Shown piece after piece: positions 47,391-59,556 of a DNA stretch of 64,000 nucleotides (position 1 is its first letter; every line of letters starts with the position of its first letter). The stretch comes from Erpobdella octoculata. Its lineage: Eukaryota > Annelida > Clitellata > Hirudinida > Erpobdellidae. The notes under the pieces are model-generated. The model was not told where the DNA came from and ran no database searches. It saw only the letters and a list, made by a program, of their open reading frames with translations. Made by a program: the position numbers and the translations under genes. The DNA is taken from NCBI GenBank assembly GCA_963978895.1, contig OZ022241.1, positions 15,318,356-15,382,355 on the forward strand, in the 5' to 3' direction.

Positions 47391-48099
47391 TAGTAAGTAA
47401 ATGAGATGTGGCAGACAGTTGTGCGCCAATGTAAATGAATAGCGTGTGAGCGATTGGTAACATGACTTGGAGTTGCAATGATTGATGGACAAAAAGACAT
47501 AAAAATTTATCGTCCATCATAAATTACACATTTACAATAGCATAGGCACGTACGTACATACATGCATATATACATGCATACTTGCATACAAAATATGCAT
47601 ACTTACAATCGCATTCACACCGACACGTATTTACAATTGAGCACGCACACGCAAACACGTAAGTAACATACAAAAAATGTATCTCTCAACACGTACAGAT
47701 GAAAACCTCGACTTTAAGAGGAATGTAGATTTGTAGATAATATAGTAGATATGTCGGTGTGCAAATAATCTCATTCGCTCGTAGTTGTTTACATTTGTCA
47801 ACCGGTGTTTCAGCAATCATTCAAATGGGCTTGAATTTCAAATTGTCAATCAATCAGACAGCTAGCGAACAGCTACGAGGCTAGCTGTGAACGACGGCGA
47901 AATTTTGTGCCAAAATTTTTTTATTTCTAATATTCAAAATCAGTTAAAAATGACAATTGAAGATATTTATGAAAGAATACAAAAATAATGAGACTGGTGC
48001 CTGAGAGACAAGTAGCGAGAACTAACAAACAACAATATATAATAATGTTATTATGCCACTTGAAGTATTTATGTACGTACTGTTATTTCTCTTTACCAG

Positions 48100-48104
<5 letters not shown>
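47391..48104. other. Intronic sequence, nothing recognised
   Basis: A degenerate CATGCATA-type patch lies at 47555-47610. No exon recognised. Confidence 0.5.

Positions 48105-48192
<88 letters not shown>
48105..48192. repeat. (CT)n microsatellite
   Basis: About 43 CT dinucleotides. Confidence 0.97.
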
Positions 48193-48194
<2 letters not shown>

Positions 48195-48349
48195 CATCCT
48201 GCTGTCTCCTCTCTCCGCGAACATCAATCTGCCAATAAATGATAGTGGCAGTGAAAGAGATTGCAACTGTCATTCTAGAAAGGTCTCATCAACATACAGC
48301 TGGCGATCGAGCTAGAATTTTCAGCGTCTGAAGCAGCAGTAGTATATAG

Positions 48350-48560
48350 GTCGACAGGTAAGTAGCTGGATATGTAGGCGTATAAGTAAGTAGGTGGGCA
48401 GGTAAGTAGCTTAGTATTTAGGCGTATAAGTAAGTAGGTGGGCAGGTAAGTAGCTGGATATGTAGGTAAATAAGTAGGTAGGTAGGTGAGCAGGTACATA
48501 GGTGGGCAGGTAGGTAGCTGGATATGTGGGTTAGTAGGTAAGTATGTAGGTGGAAGGATG
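48350..48560. repeat. Degenerate GGTAAGTAGC-type repeat
   Basis: A roughly 64-bp unit (GGTAAGTAGCT...GTAGGCGTATAAGTAAGTAG) recurs about three times among GTAG/GTAA tetramers. Confidence 0.85.
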
Positions 48561-49272
48561 GATAGCAGCCTTAATGGCATTGACACATTCGACACACCTG
48601 AACGTGAGCGTCAGAGAAGAATATTGCAGGCATCCAGCAGTATCGAGAAAGTTGTCAATAGTCTTGACGTCATTATTACACGCAGCAATTCATGAAAAAA
48701 CTCGCCGACGACAAAACACCAACAAGGACACGTCGTCATATGATCACACGATTAAACACTGGAAATTCCCAATTTAAGATGCATTTCTTTAATTTTGAAA
48801 TAATTTGAATTTAAAATATGACATTTATTCATTTAAGAATGATTTTACGCCATTTTTCTTTAAATTTCAACGATAGAAATTATGAATAAATTGTATATTT
48901 CCAGAATAATATTTTTCTAAAATGAAATATTTAAAAATATGCTGAATTGATGTATGGACGCAGCAGATGCAGATGTGTGAATGGACGGACGCATAGCTGT
49001 ACGGACGGGTGGATGAGACGGAGAGAGAAAGAGAGAGAAAGAAAGAGAGAGAGAGAGAGAGAGAAAGTAACGAAGAGAAAGAAGAATAATTAGTAAGCAG
49101 TTCTGGAAAGGAAGGAAAGGAAGATGAAGATGAAGACAACAACAGACTAACAGACACAGCTAATAAACGCTATTGAAAGAACTGCTTCGTCAAGTTAACA
49201 GCGTCATATCTTGTGATGAAAACGACGCCTTATGTTGTAGCGATAGGTGGAATAGATGGTAAAGAAGAAGGA
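48561..49272. other. Intronic sequence with a GA run
   Basis: (GA)n-rich tract at 49018-49068. No exon recognised. Confidence 0.5.
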
Positions 49273-49282
49273 GATGATGATT

Positions 49283-49318
<36 letters not shown>

Positions 49319-49412
49319 GTGATGATTATTATTATGATGATTGTGATGATGATGATGATGATGATGATAATGACGACGACGAGGATGATGATGACGATGA
49401 TGATGCACGACA
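49273..49412. repeat. (GAT)n microsatellite, interrupted
   Basis: GATGATGAT blocks separated by GGTGATGATTATTATTATG and GACGACGACGAG variants. Confidence 0.95.
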
Positions 49413-49515
49413 TAAGAAAAAATTAGGTTTCTGGAAATGACGCGAAACGTCAAATTGGATTACCTGCTTCTAGCAACGCATGGCATGCTGAAGAGGAGAA
49501 AAGAAAAGAAAAATA

Positions 49516-49793
<278 letters not shown>

Positions 49794-49795
<2 letters not shown>

Positions 49796-52490
49796 ATCAT
49801 ACAAATTAGTCATCAGATAATGTGGCTTGCTGAGTGCGAATGAATACGTTTCAATTTTCAATGAAAAGAAATTACTGAAGTTATTAAGAGACTTATTGAA
49901 ATTGTGTTAATAATTAAATTAATTGATTAATTGAATTTCTAATCACATTCAGATTCATCTGATGCTGTTTGATCACAAATGAATGACATCGGGAACAGGT
50001 CTGATTCAGCAAACAAAAAACGTCTTTCATTTTTGCCGCCCCCTTCTTTTCTTCGGATGTTTGTTTGTAACACGATAATAAAAAGTTTGGTTTTTAACTT
50101 TTATGTTTTCTTTTATCTCCCTCTTTCTTTCTCTCGCTCTTTTTGTCTGATCAGCTCTGAGCAGCGTGCGACTTAACTACACTGCTGGTAAGATAAAACT
50201 GGGAAACAATCAGTCAGTACTTGAAAAGTGATTGGAAGCATCGATCATGTCGTTGGTGTAATCAATCAATCAATCAATCAATAAAGTAATAAAATAAATC
50301 AATTTCAGATATTTTATTTAATGTGGTTTACCTCGAAATAAAAGTAATGATGATGATAAAGATAACAATACTGCTGATGATGATGGTGGTGACGATGATG
50401 TTGATGTTGATTATGTGGTGTTGATTGTGTAGAAATATTTTCTATGCAACTTCTATGAATGCGGACTTCTGCAGTATGATGACTCGAAGAATGAGAACGT
50501 TGATGAAATGTGATGTTTGGCCTATAAATTTATTTATCTTTTAAATAATTCAACCGGCAATATTTTATATAGCTCATATCGAAATAGGAAAGACTATCAT
50601 GTTTTCAGCTTCAAACCCAATAAAAAACAACAAATGGGAGAGAGAGGAAGAAATACACCACGTGGACAAAGGGCTGGTCATCATCATCATCGTCATCACT
50701 ATTGTCATCATCATCATCACCACTGTTATCATCATCATCATCATCACCGTCATAACACTTGCTTATGTTTGTTCAACCAATCTCTACACGTGTTTTGTTT
50801 TCATGATTGTCGACTGCGATTATGGGTCAGTTATGATTACGATGAACCGAACATGGCTGATGGAAGATGAATGGATCAATGTCTCATCAGAATCTGAGAT
50901 TTTCCTATCCCAGATTTTTTTAGATTAATTTGAGGTTTATTCAATCAGAATTGTTGATGAAGTAGAAGTTGGATGAGCCAAAAAGAAAACTTATGTTATT
51001 TGAGTTGACGTTATGACCTTTGCAGTGGTCTGATACTGGACTGACTAGCTGATGACCTTTTGGAGTTTTTCAATATAGAGGGGTATATATATCCTAAGCT
51101 GGCGTCGTTGGCTTCTCGTAAAGTAAACAAAAAATGTTTCAATAAAAGTTTTATTACATGAATTATACAAGAGATAAATTCATTCAGATCTACTGTAAGC
51201 TTTCTGAATAAGTTTCCTTAGGTCCCTGTCCATAATGGCAAGCGTAAACGGAATAGTCTCATCGAAATCATTCATCAATTTACAGGCTGGTCACCACACG
51301 CATTGCTTGATTTGTTCTGGAGAAAATATTTCGTTTACCTGCTTTTGGTACAATCTGGAATTTAGATAAAATTTTGCCTAAGGAAGTTCTCAACTGCAAT
51401 TATCCAGATGGCGATGATGGAAAGACTGAACTTCAGCGGGTGAACAAAAATGTTTGGACAGTTTCTGAGTCCTATTTTCTTAGTTCGTTGAGAGTTCGCC
51501 TGAATCTGTCCTCAAATCGATCGGAATGACCGTTGAATATAACTGTATATAATAAACTTTATTCTGAATTTGTGAGAAACGAGAGAAATTAATCGCCATT
51601 CGTTGTTGGAGACGAACATTTCCGTCTAATCAACGTTGAACAAAAATACACTGAGGTTCTCTCAGAGTGGCAGATGGTGAACTAAATGTCACTATAATGT
51701 CATTTCTATAGCTTTTGGTCATTTCGAAAATGCGTCCATAATGACCATGTAATGTCGTAATATGGCATCAAAATCTGCGATCTCTGCTCCATGATGTAGG
51801 AAGGAGTAATGACAAATCGCCGCAAATTGGCACTTTTAACATCATCTTCCATGCTTCTGATAACAATGATATAATCGGTGTTGATGTGTTGTCAAGCTAT
51901 GATTTTATTTATTTCTCGAGCATTCCAAGATGTGGAGTGAATGATTGTAGAATACCTTTCTGTAACGAGACTGGGTTTTTTATATTCTAGATCCAAAAAT
52001 TGCAGCTAAATTTAGGTTGGTTAACTTTTCCTGATTAAAACAAAAATCATTGACTGGAATCGTCGGCGGTCGTCTCGACCATTGGTCAGTTTTAAAAAGT
52101 TTGGCACAAGAAGTCAAATTCGTGAGTGTTCAATATATTCGTTGATATCATTGCTACTATTGGCAGCCAAGAAGTTCAATACTTCTTATGATTCAAGTTC
52201 AGAAATTCGACAGAAAAAAAATTGTTTTGGTTTGAAAGTTAAAAAAAGGAAAGAATATTTTAGTATTGAAGACGATTAACTTTAAGAGCTTTTTATTATT
52301 GTTTAAAGGATATTTAGTACAAGCAGTAGTTGAAGCGATGAGGTCTATACCTGGAAAATCTATTGAAGCGAGTCATGGTTAGATTTGTGCAGTTCAATAA
52401 AACGAACTTTATCGATAACGTTCCGAATAAGTAAATTTAGCTGATCATGGAATCGATGCCCTGTTGAAAGACAACTATGGCAGATTTAAC
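49794..52490. other. Intronic sequence, no gene recognised
   Basis: Short (ATG)n at 50345-50412, (AATC)n at 50260-50280, (ATC)n at 50677-50745. Otherwise 2.7 kb of sequence with no named repeat and no convincing exon. Confidence 0.45.
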
Positions 52491-52494
52491 CAGA

Positions 52495-52690
52495 GGCGTT
52501 CAGGCCCAGGAGGGCTATTTTTGAAGGCAAAAATATATAAGGTTTTGGAAAATCTTTGGAAAAAGTACCTAGGACTACCCTCCGATCCAGCCATCAGCTA
52601 TTTTTAGAGAGAAAAGTTAAGCATTTAGTTGGAAAATGTTTAGGAATCGACTTTCGGATGTGTCCAGCGCTCAAACCGAACTTCCTGGTA
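52495..52690 (+). mobile_element. Fragment of the hAT MITE family
   Basis: Starts CAGAGGCGTTCAGGCCCAGG and contains GGAAAAAGTACCTAGGACTA and CCATCAGCTATTTTTAGA, the interior motifs shared with the MITEs at 20.6 and 37.4 kb. The right terminus was not found. Confidence 0.5.
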
Positions 52691-53469
52691 GCCACGAATC
52701 AACGCTATCCAGTCTACAAAGGCTAGTTTTAACTTGCACTCCTCTTAGCTTGTTCATGTACGTCTATGAGGTATTATTATTATTATAGTATAATACTCAT
52801 AGAGCAGAGCTCATGCTATAACAATGAAAAAATCTTATCATATGTTTTGATAAACAGCATTGTTATCATATGGCAGCGATAAATATTAAAACTCTCAAAT
52901 TACTTTGTTTTCTAATTTAGCGTTTTATTTAATTTATCTTACACTAATCAATTCTAGCGATTGTTTGTAAATGGCATCCTGGATATTATATCTGCAAAGA
53001 TTTAACTTTGGTTTTGTACTCTCCAACCAGACGTAAGAACCACTTTCTCATTTTACTGGTATACGACGGTTGCTAATAATTAGTAATAATACAATTGCCG
53101 ATCGTGATCGCCACAACTGCCAAAAGATAAATAAATTAGCATCGCTAAATAGAGGTTTATAGCCCTAACTCAAATCAGTCAATCAGTAACGTTCAGACTC
53201 TAAACTAGTCTAAACAGAGGCCCTATAAATTAGTGGGAGAAACGTCATCAGAATTTTGTAAAGGAATGATTATAAAAATCACTCAACGCCCATCTGCCTT
53301 TGTCTCAACCACCCACTCACTCGTTTTCCGACTCTATAAATCAACTACCCCCCCATTTCCCCCAAAATGGTACTCATTCTATGAACGTCGTAAATTCCCT
53401 CTAATTTCGATTCCTTTTGAAGCAATCTAACATTTCTAAAATTGTGTCTTGTTGTATCTGTCAGTTTAT
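52691..53469. other. Intronic sequence, nothing recognised
   Basis: AT-rich. No exon or named repeat. Confidence 0.45.
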
Positions 53470-53650
53470 ATTTTTCATGTCTGCGTGGTCTCTTTATGCC
53501 GTGCGCGTCCGATTAGATAAACCGTGATTGATATCAGAAGCAGTCACGATAATTAATTAACTTCTTAATATCGCCCGACGCCGTTTGTTTACATAGATAA
53601 GTCAACGATTGGCTTGTCGTGTCCAACCTAATTTTTACTTCCACAGAACT
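53470..53650. promoter_or_regulatory. Low-repeat island with GATA/homeodomain/Fox-like sites
   Basis: Contains CGATTAGATAAACCGTGATT, GATAATTAATTAAC and GTTTGTTTACATAGATAAG within about 110 bp (53507-53605), consistent with bicoid/GATA, homeodomain and forkhead-type motifs. No coding domain. About 2 kb downstream of exon 1. Confidence 0.35.
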
Positions 53651-53929
53651 AGGATCAGGGAATAAATAGTTTGTAATTATTAGTAATTAATAGGTCGTAT
53701 TTGATTAATAGACATCTGCGTTTAGTATTAGAGAAAAAATTCATCACATATGCCAACACCGCCACCATCATCATTATTATTTCTATCATTATCATCATCG
53801 ACATTGAATTGGTTATTAACGTCTAAGTCATTAATCCACACCAGAGGTAATTCACTCCATATTTGCTATTGTAATCATAATCATTATCATCATCGCCGTC
53901 GTCTTCATCAATTACGTCATTTTCATCGC

Positions 53930-54062
53930 CATCGTCATCATAATTCTGAGCAAAGACTTAGGATCGTATTTATTCTAAGAGGGTCTTTGTTAGGACCGGA
54001 CCAGTTGCCATTGGCAACGCAGCATAATGCGACGTTGATTGATGTGTCTAACATTAATCTAT
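53930..54062. promoter_or_regulatory. Low-repeat island, candidate regulatory element
   Basis: Contains CAAAGACTTAGGATCG and AGAGGGTCTTTGTTAGG as an imperfect inverted pair, then GTTGCCATTGGCAACG, a strong palindrome of the RFX X-box type (GTTGCC-AT-GGCAAC) at about 54004-54019. No exon evident. Confidence 0.4.
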
Positions 54063-54331
54063 CAACTTCTTTCTTTCTCTTTCCCTCTCTTACTTTATTC
54101 TCTCTCTTATATGTTTTTCTTCCTCTTGCTCTCTCTCTCTTTCTCTCTCTTAACATCCACCCATGATGAGAGAGAGAGAGAACGAAGAGAGAGGAAAGTG
54201 TCAAACATCATTCTTATAAATCAACTTCTCGCAGTTGAAAGAAACCATCCAAAGCACCAACTTATATTATGTGAATTGTAAAACAACTGGAAAAGAAATA
54301 ACAAACAAACAAATGCACAAATATGAAAGTA

Positions 54332-54375
<44 letters not shown>

Positions 54376-54469
54376 CGACAGAGAAAGGCTGAAAGATAAT
54401 GAACAAATGAAAAGAAAGCAGTCACAAAATAGGTCAAAACGTTGTGTATAACCATCTTCGTCAAATGAT
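54063..54469. other. CT-rich then GA-rich tracts
   Basis: CT-rich run at 54068-54150 opposed by GA runs at 54166-54182 and 54335-54378. These could form a hairpin. No exon recognised. Confidence 0.55.
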
Positions 54470-54620
54470 CATTTATTTATGATTTTCATTGTACGTTCGG
54501 CCGCATTGTAAGCGTATGGATGTTTACTTCTAGCTGAAAGCCGTGTAAGGCTGAGTATTGATTGACACTTTATCACCACCATCGCTGTCCCCATAAATCG
54601 TCATCACCCTCGTCGCCATC
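54470..54620. promoter_or_regulatory. Low-repeat island near exon 1, weak regulatory candidate
   Basis: Contains CATTTATTTATGATTTTC and GTAAGCGTATGGATGTTTAC; less AT-rich than what follows. Weak candidate only. Confidence 0.22.
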
Positions 54621-54689
54621 TTGGTCATTATCATCACCTTCACGGTTTATCTTCAGCAGCAGGAACATCGTTAGCCAGACCTCATTAAA

Positions 54690-54890
54690 TCTCCACACGA
54701 TCATTATTATATTAATATATTTATCATAATATTATACTATTATAGTAATCATAATATTAGATTACTATATTTATCATATTATATTAATATTTTTATCATT
54801 ATATTAAATCCATATATTAACATGTTTATCATGATATTATTTTATCATATTTATCATTATATTATATTAATATATTTACCATACTGTTCA
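54690..54890. repeat. Degenerate AT-rich tandem repeat
   Basis: A loosely repeated TATTAATATATTTATCATAA motif of about 40 bp recurs four to five times with many differences. Confidence 0.6.
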
Positions 54891-55449
54891 CAATCTGATA
54901 TTAAACTCGCCAGTGTTGCATGAATCATATTTTATCCGTACAATGAACGCTCACAGGAGTGAATAAAAATCCACTCATAAAAAATGAATGAAAGATTAAA
55001 TAGGAGAAAGCACGCTAGCAAATATCCGTGGGTATTTTAATTAATAGCAAATAATCAAATATACGTTAGAGTACTAGTGGAAAACTGAGAGAGGGAGAGA
55101 CAAAAAGGGAGAGAGAGAGAATGTGCGTATAAAAAAATGAGAGAGAAAGATGATGCTGGAAGAATTTGAGTGATATTTGAAAGTTTTTTTACCACCTCAT
55201 AAATGCAATTTTAATTTTTCCAATTTTGTGTTACAATGCTTACACATTCAACAGCTACACAATATAAAATAGTAAAACTATTAGTCATAACAAATATATT
55301 ATATTTATTCATATCATATATAATATATTTGTATCAAATATCTTACATTTATATATTTATATCAGACATATTATAATTATATCTACATGTTATATTTCTA
55401 TGAAATATATTATATTTATACCAAAGAGAAAACATCCATGTTAACTCAC
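54891..55449. other. Intronic sequence adjoining exon 1
   Basis: GA run at 55085-55150 and AT-rich ATATTATATTTAT-type motifs at 55290-55425. Ends at the splice donor. Confidence 0.5.
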
Positions 55450-55489
55450 CTTGACAGTGTTTGGGCTGAGCTTGTTTCTTCCTAGGCAT
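55450..55489 (-). CDS. tsh-like: Teashirt/Tiptop-family repressor, exon 1 (start codon)
   Basis: A 40-base coding exon too short for an ORF search. The minus strand reads ATG then PRKKQAQPKHCQ, with the donor CAAG/GTGAGT directly after. The next exon's first two bases complete a Glu codon, so the phase (1) agrees. The (M)PRRKQ-type N-terminus is shared by TSHZ, SALL, BCL11 and FOG zinc-finger proteins. In several of these (FOG1, SALL, BCL11) it recruits the NuRD complex through RBBP4/7. Exon 2 has no ATG at its beginning and needs such an upstream exon. No other MPRRKQ-like exon was noticed between the two. The 5' UTR and promoter, expected just above 55,489, were not identified. Confidence 0.8.
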
Positions 55490-56699
55490 ACTCCAAGATC
55501 AAGACTGACATGCCAACCAATCTTACTCATACAATTCGCACACAAATTTATACAAATTCAACCTCTTAATTTTTAAAGTCCATTTATGAATCGGTTGAGT
55601 AAGATGTATAGTTGTAACTCTAAAGTAACCTGTAATTATGGTAGAAGATGTTAAAGATATTGTCACTGTCGATATTTAAACTTTTATAATAATATTATTA
55701 TATGAACGCCACTGACATACTAAGAGTTCGTAGGTGCATAAATGCAAATTATTAAAAAAAGTTTCACCATACAAACAATCTTCTATAACTAAAATTAATT
55801 AATTTTTTCACTGAAAAGAAACAAGACAAACCTAACAATCGTCTACTTTTTTTCCAAATTTAAATAAACGTCCACGAAGAATCAATAACAATAATAACTA
55901 ACTAATATTAAGCTAATTGATTGTTATGTATATCTTTTCAGTGCCTTATAATAATGGAATTGTTCATATAGAGAGCTTTATTGAATGATGATGACCGAGC
56001 CACAGCTTGGCGGAGAAGTTTTAAACAAGCGACAAGTTGATTTTCTAGCTCACTATTTATATTGGTTGATTGCCTGTAGCCGTGCTAGACTTGTGCAGTG
56101 CGTATGATCTCTCTACTTATCTCTCTCTCTCTCTCTTTCTATCTATCTGTCACTATCTCTCACTTTCTATCTGTCACTATCTCGCTGTTCTTCTCTTTCT
56201 ACTTCTATATACCGCTATTTGGCACTTGATAGAAATATTACATATCGGCGTTTTCTTTCATTCACTATCTTTATAACTTTCTGTTTTTCTATGGAAATTC
56301 CCACGCGCTCACGTTGGCGACTTAGTAAAACCCTGCCATCATAAAATTACAATACCTTTCTTTAATAATTTATTACCAATTCTGTCAGAAAGTGCAAAGC
56401 AGTTTGATTTTAAAAATAATTTAATGAACATAAATTAAATGTGGAATGAAAATAAATGTATACCATGAAAATAAATGTATACCATACTAATAAATGTACA
56501 CCATACTAATAAATGTACACCATACTAATAAAAAGAACGGGAAATCAAAATGCGTGCGAGAGAGAGAATGAGAGAGAGAAGAAAAGATTGGTGAGGGTAA
56601 ACTTCTGTTAGTGATTGATGTTTGATGGACATCTGTGCAAACATTCTTCGATAATACTAATGATAAAAATAATGTGATTATTTTTATTACTAGGTCTTA
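55490..56699. other. Upstream flank of the Teashirt start exon
   Basis: Should hold the 5' UTR and possibly the promoter, but no TATA/initiator could be assigned. CT-rich run at 56108-56190 and a 19-bp ACCATACTAATAAATGTAC-type repeat (about four copies) at 56458-56532. Confidence 0.4.
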
Positions 56700-56990
<291 letters not shown>

Positions 56991-57989
56991 CCATTACCCT
57001 TATTGTTGGTGTTATTATAGATGATAATATTATAATTATTATTAGTAGTATTATCCTCCTCATCATCAATATTTGTTATTATAGTGTTGTGACAATTACG
57101 ATGATGATGATGATCACGACGACATTGCCACTGGTGATGATTGTGATGCAATTAGAAACGGAAATGATACCAGTTCTTTCCAGTTACGACGGAAAACTGT
57201 CGATTCACAACAATGATGATTGTGATGTTAAAAGAGATGGTGGTCACACGTACATATGCGGAATATGAAAGCACACTCACAGCAAGCAAGCATTGAGCCT
57301 GTCACTCTGATAAATCATTTCAGCTTTGATAGGACTCCAGGCTTCTGATGATGACGTTGTTGTGATGATGGTAATGATGATGCTGGTTGTGATGATGATG
57401 ATGATGATGTTAGTGGTGGTGGTGATGATGATTCACGATAAGTTTGAATAACGTTAGAAAACATTGTATTGATGGATTTTTCTCTACAAACAAACAAACA
57501 ATTTATGTCAAAAAAGTATGCAAGTAAAATATTCAAATTAATTCCATCAAAACAAGATTAAAAAATTTATTTCATAATAAATTACAGCTACAGATTGTTT
57601 TTGTGATTCTACCTGGAAGGGTGCCAGTGCCAGGGTAGGGCCGACAAAATCCCGTGGCCCATTCAAAGCTTGACCAGATTCAGTTAACTTTTTCTATATT
57701 ATGAATATCATTTGATCCAAGTTATTGTTTGAAGGCATTTTTCCACCGAGCGTATTAAAACTTACTTAACAGCATTTAATAATGTGTTGTGGCCCCTGGT
57801 GACTAATTTACAATTTATAATCTCAACACTCTCTTCATGCTGGTTTCGAAGTTAATATTTAGTGTGTTTATCAGTTTATTTAGTTGGATAACTGTTTAAA
57901 GGCAGCCTAAAAAACTGAAAACATCAATGAACAGTAGAATTTAACGCAAAACACAAACCAATTCATCCGGGGCTTCAACACTGCATTGA
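56991..57989. other. Noncoding with short GAT runs
   Basis: (GAT)n-like tracts at 57095-57115 and 57342-57430. At 57610-57670 a CCAGGGTAGGGCCG motif resembles hAT ends but has no partner. No exon recognised. Confidence 0.5.
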
Positions 57990-58190
57990 GGTTTTGTGCC
58001 CGTTAAAACAGACATTTTGTGGTTATGAAACGGGTCAGTTCGGGCCGAAATAACAAGCCAGACCTGGAGTTTTCTGCCTATAAATTAAGCCGGGCCGAAT
58101 CTAAAATAATCTGTGTAGAGCTCTGTGGATTAGAGTACTCACGGGCAAGGCCAGGCCGTGATGTTAGGGTCTTCAGATGTCTATGTGTCT
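57990..58190 (+). mobile_element. Fragment of the Helitron-like 3' domain
   Basis: GGTTTTGTGCCCGTTAAAAC, GGGCCGAA and GGGCCGGGCC-like motifs match the 3' domain found at 41,715-42,190 and 63,670-64,000. Heavily diverged, immediately before the LINE. Confidence 0.5.
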
Positions 58191-58421
58191 AGTCTATTGT
58201 CCATGTTTATATTTTCTGTCCGGCTTCTGTCGGTTTTTCGGTGAAACAATCTGAGAATTCTTGTTAAAAACAGATTCTAACTATAAAGTAATTTTGTTCT
58301 CTTTGGTTCTGGACATTTGTTTTGTTTTGTGAACTTGATAAAGAGTCTCCTCGGTTTTGAGAGTGATAATACGTTATTTTTTGCCTATTGCCTGAAGCTC
58401 TGGTGAGGTCGCATTGTCTCT

Positions 58422-59556
58422 ATGACTAAAAAGTTTGGGAAGATGCCACCAAAAAACAGAACTGAAAAAGAAAAAGAAAGCAGGGCTGAGCCAAGACAAG
58501 AAAAAGATGACAGAACAGGAAATAGTGAAGAAAAATGTGGTCACTGCTCGAAATCATTCTCGGACTTGGACAATGGCGTTTTGTGTGGTCTCTGTGATAC
58601 ACGGTTCCATTGCAAATGCCACAGTGTCACTGAGATCATTTCCAATGCACTGACTCTCCACAGTAAAGAACTATTCTGGTTTTGTAAAGAATGTCGTCGT
58701 GGAGCCGAGAGGTTACTACCGGTCATTTCGAAGATAGAGAGAAAGGTGGACATAATTGAAGATGACACAGTTAAAATCTACTCTGACTTCAAAACTGAAC
58801 TTACCAGAAGTACTGCTGCTATTCAAGATTTGTACAGAGAAATAATTGTCTTCGGAAGCCGTATAGAACAATGCGAAAAAAGAGTCGAAGAAAATTAATT
58901 AGAACTCATAAGTTCTATCAGCTCAAAACTAGTTGAGACGGAAGAAAAAATTATGAACAAAGAAGATAGAAAATGGACCGATGTGTTTTCCGGTGAGGTA
59001 AAGTCCGGAATAACCCAGGTCAAAAAAGATATCATATCGGCACAGACAGCACTGCAGTTGCAAACCAAGATTATTGTGGAAGATCAGAGGGAGCAAGAGG
59101 AGATTGGTAGGCGAAGATGTAATGTCGTCATACATGGACTGCCTGAATCTGCTGATGGAGGTGCTGGAAGTCAGAATGATGAAGACAATGACAGGCTGAC
59201 AAATTTATTTCTTGAATTGAACTGTGACATGTCATCGGTTATTGACATGGTTAGGCTCGGCACACGAATTGACAACGTCGGTCTGAAGCCAAGACCGATG
59301 AGACTTACACTCTCATCAGAGGGACAAAAAGACAAATTACTCTGAAAGAGCAAGCGACGGCCTCGAAAAAGTTTTCATTCATCAAGATCTAACTCCAAAG
59401 CAACGAGAGAAGAGGCACCAGTTAGTGAGGCTTCGAATTTCCAAGGGAGAAACAGATCTGATTATTGTCAACGGAAAAATAGTGAAAATATGGAAGTCAA
59501 AAGAAACAAGACCAGCACTACAGGCAGATCCTGGTCTGGTGGTGCCGGTGGCCTGA
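58422..59556 (+). pseudogene. LINE ORF1, PHD-type finger protein, disrupted
   Basis: Nucleic-acid-binding ORF1 of the L2-like LINE. From about residue 38, CGHCSKSFSDLDNGVLCGLC, then FHCKCH and FWFCKECRRG form a C4HC3 PHD-like finger. A likely coiled coil follows (KIERKVDIIEDD, RIEQCEKRVEEN). A TAA at 58896-58898 interrupts the frame, and the same frame continues (SSKLVETEEKIMNKEDRKWT) to VVIHGLPES and MVRLGTR. A one-base shift near 59343 then moves into a frame with VFIHQDLTPKQREKRH and DLIIVNGKIVKIW, ending TGA at 59554-59556. The VFxxxDLTPxQR and NGKIV block is characteristic of CR1/L2 ORF1. An in-frame ATG at 58443 is an alternative start. Confidence 0.85.

Noticed and set aside
57610..57840. 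hAT element near CCAGGGTAGGGCCG
   Set aside because: No partner terminus or target duplication found.
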